A stretch of 57,318 nt of DNA from Chthoniobacterales bacterium. GTDB lineage: Bacteria > Verrucomicrobiota > Verrucomicrobiia > Chthoniobacterales > JACTMZ01. The notes beneath the pieces are model-generated. The model was given only the letters and a program-made list of their open reading frames with translations, was not told the DNA's origin and did not search any database. The stretch lies in assembly GCA_018883245.1 (NCBI GenBank), contig VEQL01000016.1, positions 1 to 57,318 on the forward strand. The letters are read 5' to 3'. Shown piece by piece: positions 52,449-57,318 of this stretch; position 1 is the stretch's first letter; the number at the start of each line of letters is the position of its first letter. Position numbers and translations under genes: made by a program.

Positions 52449-54391
52449 TTCTCCGCCGCCTTGGCGCCCATGACTTTGGTCCAGATCGGCAAAGCGAGGG
52501 TCGCGCCGTAGCCGCGATCGACAATGGTTTTGGGCTGATCGAATCCGACCCAGACCCCGCATGTCGTGTCCCGGTCGAATCCGATGAACCACGCATCGCG
52601 GTAGTCGTTCGTCGTGCCCGTCTTGCCCGCCGCCGAGCCGTCATTTTTGTATCCCAGTGCGGCCGCCACGGCACCGGTCCCGCGGGTCATCGCCTCGCGC
52701 AGCACCCCGACAGTTGTCCTCGCAGGACCAGCCGTCAGAATCCTGCCCAGCGTGCCGCGATGACGATAAAGCACGCGGCCTTGCGCATCCTCTACTCGCT
52801 CGAGCAAGTAAGGCGACGGCGCGACACCGTCGTTAGCCAGTGCGGCATAAGCGACTGTCAAGGCGCGCAGAGTGCTGGTGAAAGATCCGAGGAAGATCGA
52901 AGGAAAACGCGGCAGGTCCGCGGCCAGCTCCGCGGCCATAAGGCATTCCCGCACCCGGTCTATTCCCGCCATCATGCCCACGCGAACGCTCATCGTGTTG
53001 CGCGAAAGCACCAGCCCGTCCTTTGCCGGCAGCATGCCCCGGTAAGTGTCATCGCTGTTGCCCGGATCATAATTGCCGAACGATTTCGGCAATTCTCCCG
53101 GCGAAAGGCGGTTGTCGCTCACCGGCGAGTCGGGGCTCAGGCCTCCGGCAAAAGCCACAGCGTAAACAAAAGGCTTCACCGCGGACCCGACCTGCCGTTC
53201 CGCAAAATACGCACGGTTGTATTTGCTCGCCGCGTAGTCGCGTCCGCCGACCAAAACCCGCACGCCGCCGCTGCGATTGTCGATCGCCATGGCCGCCGCC
53301 TGCAAGTAAGGCGTTCCTTCGCGGCTTTGCGGGTCCACACTGGCGACGTCGGCCTTGCGCGGGTGCGGATAGCCGGACCTTTCCTCCACGGAATGCAACT
53401 GTTCCTCCACTGCTGCCACAGCGGCCTTTTGCATCGCACCATCCAGCGTGGTGTAAATTTTCAAGCCGGCGGAATCGATCACGTCCTGCGGCAGGATCTT
53501 CTCGAGTTCGCGCGAGATCAGTTCCATCGCCCAGTCCTCCTGCGGCGGCGGCGGCCGCTCCGCGGCCAGAAGCAATGGTTCGGCTTGCGCCTCGAAACGC
53601 TCACCGGGAGAGATGAACCCTTGGTCTTCCATTTGCTGCAAAGTAAGATTTCTCTGGGCGAGAGCACCGTCGGGATCGCGGAACGGTGACAGGCGGTTCG
53701 GGCTGCGTATCAGCCCCGCGAGCAAAGCCGCCTCGGACAGCGTTATTTCCAACGCGGGCTTGTGAAAATAGGCTTGGCTCGCCGTTTCGACTCCGAAGAG
53801 ACCCGACCCGAAGTAGATCCGGTTCATGTAGTGGGTGAGTATTTCGTCCTTGGTCAAAACGGCCTCCATCCGCAAGGCGAGAAATGCCTCGAGAATTTTT
53901 CGATGGATGGTCTGGCCGCCGAGCGGGAAACTGTTGCGCGCCAGTTGCTGCGTTAGGGTGCTTCCGCCTTGGCGAACGCCACCCGCGGCCAAGTTCCTCG
54001 CCGCGGCACGCAAGATCCCGACGGGATCAATGCCGAAGTGGTCCATGAACCGCGAGTCTTCGCGTGCAATAACCGCGCGGACAAACCACGGACTGACGGC
54101 GGACAGTGGAACAGTTCGCCGATTTTCCCCCGATAACCGCGTGTAGACCTGCCCGCGGCAATCAAGCACAAGCGAACTTTCGGGAATGCGCCCGACCATT
54201 TGCATATCGAACGTCCACGCCCATGCGGCGTAGAACGCGGCCACCAATCCCCAAAGGAGGAAGCACGCCAAGATCAGACGCCCGAGTTTCCGCGTCCTCT
54301 GCCTGCGCGCGCGGCGGCGCCGACTCCGCAGCCTGAGGACGGCGGGTGTGCGCTCGGCGCGGAGGCGGCGGGGACGCTTGGCGGAGGGCAT
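52445..54391 (-). CDS. Class A penicillin-binding protein (PBP1a-type)
   Basis: This 648-residue bifunctional enzyme polymerises and crosslinks peptidoglycan. It has a very Arg-rich cytoplasmic tail (1-36), one transmembrane helix (about 38-60), a glycosyltransferase domain with catalytic Glu 111 in REDSRFMDHFG and GGSTLTQQLARN, and a transpeptidase domain with SAVK near 402, SRN and KTGTT near 588. Both activities look intact. It is a monocistronic gene convergent with trpD, overlapping it by 4 nt at 52445-52448. Confidence 0.93.
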   Translation of the reverse strand: MPSAKRPRRLRAERTPAVLRLRSRRRRARRQRTRKLGRLILACFLLWGLVAAFYAAWAWTFDMQMVGRIPESSLVLDCRGQVYTRLSGENRRTVPLSAVSPWFVRAVIAREDSRFMDHFGIDPVGILRAAARNLAAGGVRQGGSTLTQQLARNSFPLGGQTIHRKILEAFLALRMEAVLTKDEILTHYMNRIYFGSGLFGVETASQAYFHKPALEITLSEAALLAGLIRSPNRLSPFRDPDGALAQRNLTLQQMEDQGFISPGERFEAQAEPLLLAAERPPPPQEDWAMELISRELEKILPQDVIDSAGLKIYTTLDGAMQKAAVAAVEEQLHSVEERSGYPHPRKADVASVDPQSREGTPYLQAAAMAIDNRSGGVRVLVGGRDYAASKYNRAYFAERQVGSAVKPFVYAVAFAGGLSPDSPVSDNRLSPGELPKSFGNYDPGNSDDTYRGMLPAKDGLVLSRNTMSVRVGMMAGIDRVRECLMAAELAADLPRFPSIFLGSFTSTLRALTVAYAALANDGVAPSPYLLERVEDAQGRVLYRHRGTLGRILTAGPARTTVGVLREAMTRGTGAVAAALGYKNDGSAAGKTGTTNDYRDAWFIGFDRDTTCGVWVGFDQPKTIVDRGYGATLALPIWTKVMGAKAAEN

Positions 54392-54482
54392 AGAGAAGCA
54401 GGAAAGCTAACAGCAAAGCCCGATGGTTCCCCGAAAAAATCGCTTCCATCGCGCCGGATTCGCGGCCACGTTTTCGCTTGCC

Positions 54483-55025
54483 ATGACTTCCAACACCACT
54501 CGGAACTCGCCAGCCTGGACAATGTTCCAGGGAATCCTCCTCATCGTGCTCGGTGCGCTTGCCATCATCTTCCCGCTTGTCGCCAGCATTGCGGTGGAGC
54601 AACTGTTCGCCGCCCTGCTGCTCATTGCGGGCGGCTATGCCCTTGCCGCCGCCCTCGGCAGGAAGGAGTCGGGCTTCGCCCACCGCATGGTTTCCGCCCT
54701 GTGGGCCGTTCTCACGCTGGCCACAGGTCTGCTGCTGTTGTTCAAGATCGGAGCAGGCGTCCTTACGCTCACCATTTTGCTGGCTTCGTATTTTGCCGCG
54801 CAGGGCATAGTCACCATTATCTCCGCGTTCCGTTTCTCCGGGACTGGAACCATGTGGATGATGCTCTTGAGCGGGGTTGTTTCACTTGTTCTGTCGTGGA
54901 TGATATTCAGCGGTTTCCCGGGCTCCGCTGTTTGGCTGCTCGGACTGCTCTTTGGTATCAACCTCATGTTCACCGGCGCCTTCTTCATCTCGATGTCGTC
55001 CGCCCTCAAGGCACAAGAAGCCTGA
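54483..55025 (+). CDS. HdeD-family (DUF308) membrane protein
   Basis: This 180-residue protein has about six transmembrane segments in paired repeats, typical of the HdeD/DUF308 family linked to acid resistance in E. coli. The first helix pair is GILLIVLGALAIIFPLVAS, followed by a LFAALLLIAGGYAL segment; the last pair includes WLLGLLFGINLMFTGAFFIS. ATG 54483 is preferred to an upstream start at 54423. A strong bidirectional terminator follows. A regulator or acid-stress gene is not nearby, so the function is unproven. Confidence 0.83.
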   Translation: MTSNTTRNSPAWTMFQGILLIVLGALAIIFPLVASIAVEQLFAALLLIAGGYALAAALGRKESGFAHRMVSALWAVLTLATGLLLLFKIGAGVLTLTILLASYFAAQGIVTIISAFRFSGTGTMWMMLLSGVVSLVLSWMIFSGFPGSAVWLLGLLFGINLMFTGAFFISMSSALKAQEA

Positions 55026-55043
55026 TAGGCCGGTTGTTTCTGC

Positions 55044-55074
55044 AAAGACCCCGCGGAATTCCGCGGGGTCTTTT
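55044..55074. terminator. Bidirectional intrinsic terminator
   Basis: AAAGACCCCGCGG (55044-55056) pairs perfectly with CCGCGGGGTCTTT (55061-55073) around an AATT loop. A/T runs flank both sides, so it can end both the HdeD-family gene (plus) and the convergent anion transporter gene (minus). Confidence 0.9.
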
Positions 55075-56900
55075 CATTTGTGCAGGGGCCAGACGAGCGG
55101 GATGAGGATTGCGGCCCCCACGAGGTAGAGAAGATTGAGCGGCAACCCGATCCGCAGAAAGTCGGTGAACTTGTATCCTCCCGCTGAATAAACAAAAGTG
55201 TTCGTCTGGTAGCCGATCGGCGTGGCGAAGCCGGCGCTGGATCCCAAGATGATCGCCACAGCGAAAGGACGGACGTCGAGACCGAGCTGGGTGGCGATAC
55301 CAAGCGCTATCGGCATCATGAGAACAACCGTCGCGTTGTTCGAAAGCACTTCCGTGATTATGACAGTCAGCAGGTAAATGGCAGCCAGCATGGCCACGGG
55401 CTTCCAAGCATCGCTGAACCACCCGGCTGACGTTTGCACCATGCCCTCCGCGATGTAGCGCGCAGCGCCGGTCGACTCCATGGCAACTCCGAGAGCCAGT
55501 GTCGTGTAGATAAGAAACATCAGCGGCCAATCAACCGACCCGTATGCCTCCCGGGGCTTGATAGCGCCCGCGACCATCAGCAGCACACATCCGGCGATGG
55601 CGGCGACTTCAATCGGAAGCCATTCGAAGGCGGAAACAACAATCACCGCAGCGAGTGTCGTGAAGACCAACGGGGCGCTCGCCTTCTGCGCGGACGTGGG
55701 GACACGCGTCCGGTCAAGCAGAAGCAGGTCGCTGCTGCGGCGCAGTTGGTTGAGGCTGGGTTCGCTGCCCATCAACAGCAAAGTGTCGCCGGCCTGGAGC
55801 GGCACGGACTCGAAACCGCGGCTGAGATTGAGACCGCGACGGTGGACCGCCAGAACAACGAGACCGAAGCGCTGGCGGAAATTGATGTCGCGAAGGCTGC
55901 GCCCGGCGATTTCCGAGAGCGGGCCGACGATGGCCTCGGCCAAATGCGTCTCGTGCGCGGCAAGGAACTCGCCGGTCTTTCCGCTCTCTGCTTTCAAGTT
56001 CACCCCCTGCATGCCGAGAATCGAGGCAACGCTTTTCGGCGCACCCGCAATCACGAGGTGGTCGCCCTCTTCCAACCGCACGGTGTCCAATGGGTCGAAG
56101 ACCGGTTCCCCTCGGCGCAACACTTCGATGATGCGCATGCCCGTGCGCGGGCCGAACCCCGCCTCGGCAAGGGTCTTGCCGATCACGGGCGATCGGGGAT
56201 GCACGGTCGCCTCGACGGCGTATTCCGAAATGCCATCTTCGCCGCCGAGGTCTTCGGCGAGCATCCGTCGCACGGGCAGAAGCTTCGGCGCAGCCCACAC
56301 CGTGTAAAGGGTGCCGATGATCGCCAATGGCAGTCCGACCGCTCCGATCTCGAACATGCCGAGCGGTTTCTGCCCGGCATCGGCAAGCAGGCCGCTGCCA
56401 AGGAGGTTGGTGCTGGTGCCGACAAGGGTGCAACAGCCGCCGAAAACCGCCGCATAGGAGAGGGGGATCAGAAAAATGGACGCCGGAACGCCGGCGCGCT
56501 TGGCGAGGTGGATCGCAACGGGCAAGCCGACAACCACGACAGGTGTGTTGTTGATGAAGGCCGACACAAAGCCCGCGGCGAGCATCATCAAGAGAAGCAA
56601 ACCGCGCGGCCCCAAGTTGCCGACGCTCTCGAGTGCAACGAGCGCGCGACTGATCGCTCCGGTCCTTTCGAGGGCGTAGGTCAGGACGAACATCGCCGCA
56701 ACCGTAAGGGGCGCCGGGTTGGCGAACACTTTCAACAAGCGTGCCGCATCAGGAAATGCGCTTCCGCCGGGCAACTGCGAAAGCAAAAGCAGGATCGCGA
56801 ATACCGCGAGACCGGTGAGATCGAGCGGCCACTTCTCGCGCACGAATTGCACAAGCGCAAAGGCGACAAGTCCGAGCACAACTGCGATTTCCCAAGTCAT
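55074..56900 (-). CDS. SLC13/DASS-type anion transporter with two RCK_C domains
   Basis: This 608-residue membrane protein is a sodium-linked divalent anion transporter of the DASS/ArsB-NhaD superfamily. Two groups of transmembrane helices (about 1-200 and 410-608) each carry an Asn/Thr signature: INNTP and LVGTSTN in the first, LSNNATVV and GYQTN in the second. Between them are two RCK_C (TrkA-C) domains (about 225-300 and 315-395), cytoplasmic ligand-sensing modules found in sulfate-type transporters. The likely substrate is sulfate or a dicarboxylate. It stands alone in its operon; the stop is at the shared terminator. Confidence 0.88.
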   Translation of the reverse strand: MTWEIAVVLGLVAFALVQFVREKWPLDLTGLAVFAILLLLSQLPGGSAFPDAARLLKVFANPAPLTVAAMFVLTYALERTGAISRALVALESVGNLGPRGLLLLMMLAAGFVSAFINNTPVVVVGLPVAIHLAKRAGVPASIFLIPLSYAAVFGGCCTLVGTSTNLLGSGLLADAGQKPLGMFEIGAVGLPLAIIGTLYTVWAAPKLLPVRRMLAEDLGGEDGISEYAVEATVHPRSPVIGKTLAEAGFGPRTGMRIIEVLRRGEPVFDPLDTVRLEEGDHLVIAGAPKSVASILGMQGVNLKAESGKTGEFLAAHETHLAEAIVGPLSEIAGRSLRDINFRQRFGLVVLAVHRRGLNLSRGFESVPLQAGDTLLLMGSEPSLNQLRRSSDLLLLDRTRVPTSAQKASAPLVFTTLAAVIVVSAFEWLPIEVAAIAGCVLLMVAGAIKPREAYGSVDWPLMFLIYTTLALGVAMESTGAARYIAEGMVQTSAGWFSDAWKPVAMLAAIYLLTVIITEVLSNNATVVLMMPIALGIATQLGLDVRPFAVAIILGSSAGFATPIGYQTNTFVYSAGGYKFTDFLRIGLPLNLLYLVGAAILIPLVWPLHK

Positions 56901-57006
56901 TCCGGCGCAAAAATTGCCCGGCCGGCATCAGGGAGGCCAGTCCGAAAAAGGACCGCGGGCGGTTTTCCCCTTGCCGCTTCGCTCTTCCTGACTGACTTTG
57001 CCGCGC

Positions 57007-57318
57007 GTGAAATGGTCGTTTCAGGTTGCGCGAATCGCCGGCATCGACGTGAAGATTCACGCCACGTTTCTCCTTCTGCTCGCTTGGCTGGGCTTTGTTT
57101 ACTACGCCGAGGGCGGCGTCGAGGCCGCGGTTGCGGGACTCTCCTTCATCGTCCTGCTGTTCGTATGCGTGGTGCTGCATGAATTCGGACACGCGCTCGC
57201 AGCCCGTGGCTACGGAATCCGCACGCCGGACATCACCCTCCTGCCGATCGGCGGGGTGGCCCGACTCGAACGGATGCCGGAAAAACCGTGGCAGGAATTG
57301 GTCGTTGCACTAGCGGGG
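57007..57318 (+). CDS. Site-2 protease-family membrane metalloprotease (partial)
   Basis: This frame starts at GTG 57007 and runs off the right window edge after 104 codons. It encodes an M50-type intramembrane protease of the SpoIVFB/CBS-linked type: FQVARIAGIDVKIHATFLLL at the start, zinc motif HEFGH (about 58-62), then ITLLPIGGVARLERMP with the conserved Gly-Gly. It differs from the RseP-like gene at 16842 in having no PDZ before the cut. It is divergent from the anion transporter with a gap of 106 nt. An ATG at 57012 is in another frame and belongs to a spurious reading. Confidence 0.85.
   Translation, partial: MKWSFQVARIAGIDVKIHATFLLLLAWLGFVYYAEGGVEAAVAGLSFIVLLFVCVVLHEFGHALAARGYGIRTPDITLLPIGGVARLERMPEKPWQELVVALAG

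Noticed and set aside
55434-57182. 582-codon plus-strand open frame
   Set aside because: It is antisense to the anion transporter and out of frame with the real site-2 protease at 57007.

Overview
This window looks like part of the chromosome of a G+C-rich Gram-negative bacterium, most likely a member of the Verrucomicrobiota. The best clue is a six-gene block (38768-48211) that matches, in gene order and recognisable sequence, the Akkermansia Amuc_1098-Amuc_1102 type IV pilus-like locus, including a clear Amuc_1100-type protein. Supporting signs are a fused LpxC-FabZ lipid A enzyme, a long-form IspG, a diaminopimelate pathway, and an outer-membrane envelope (LpxA, secretins). Most genes are housekeeping, closely packed and often joined by 4-nt ATGA overlaps.

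Left edge (1-4625): defence genes. A partial type I specificity gene hsdS and complete hsdM lie on the minus strand. They are followed by a plus-strand AbiE-type toxin-antitoxin pair, and the block is bounded by a tRNA-Tyr whose 3' end faces it, the usual layout of an island inserted at a tRNA gene. 4648-6817: two exported peptidyl-prolyl isomerases and an SRPBCC-fold protein (minus). 6916-11543 (plus): acpP with a strong terminator, then moeB-rhodanese, a flavin reductase-like gene, a Trm112-like gene, a threonyl-tRNA synthetase lacking the TGS domain, and infC. 11601-13672 (minus): lpxA and lpxC-fabZ. 13887-20470 (plus): an RluA-family pseudouridine synthase, a copper P1B-ATPase, an RseP-like site-2 protease, ispG, and the RNase P RNA gene rnpB. 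20472-22753 (minus): acetate symporter actP with a DUF485 partner, and tRNA-Pro. 22886-23326: a decayed L-rhamnose isomerase gene with its middle deleted.

23352-32088 (minus): PBP2, a PEP/pyruvate-binding-domain protein with a KaiC-like N-terminus, glutamate dehydrogenase, a cyclic-nucleotide-binding domain fused to a phosphonopyruvate-decarboxylase-like enzyme, and a carboxymuconolactone-decarboxylase-family protein. 32201-33484 (plus): a small DUF4405-like membrane protein and a CHAD-domain protein. 33514-50673 is one uninterrupted minus-strand run. In transcription order it holds a polyprenyl-phosphate sugar transferase, UDP-glucuronate decarboxylase, the pilus-like locus with two tandem secretins, coaE, rho, rnc, dapF, dapA and dapB. 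50716-52448 (plus): aroD and trpD. 52445-54391 (minus): a class A PBP. 54483-55025 (plus): an HdeD-family membrane protein. 55074-56900 (minus): an SLC13-like anion transporter with RCK_C domains. 57007-end (plus): a second site-2 protease, cut by the window edge.

The main candidates for new biology are the pilus-like locus with its duplicated secretins, PilM-PilN fusion and EF-hand-like subunit; the cyclic-nucleotide-sensor/thiamine-diphosphate decarboxylase fusion; and the PEP-synthase-like protein with a degenerate KaiC-type domain. No CRISPR array, transposase, integrase or prophage was seen.
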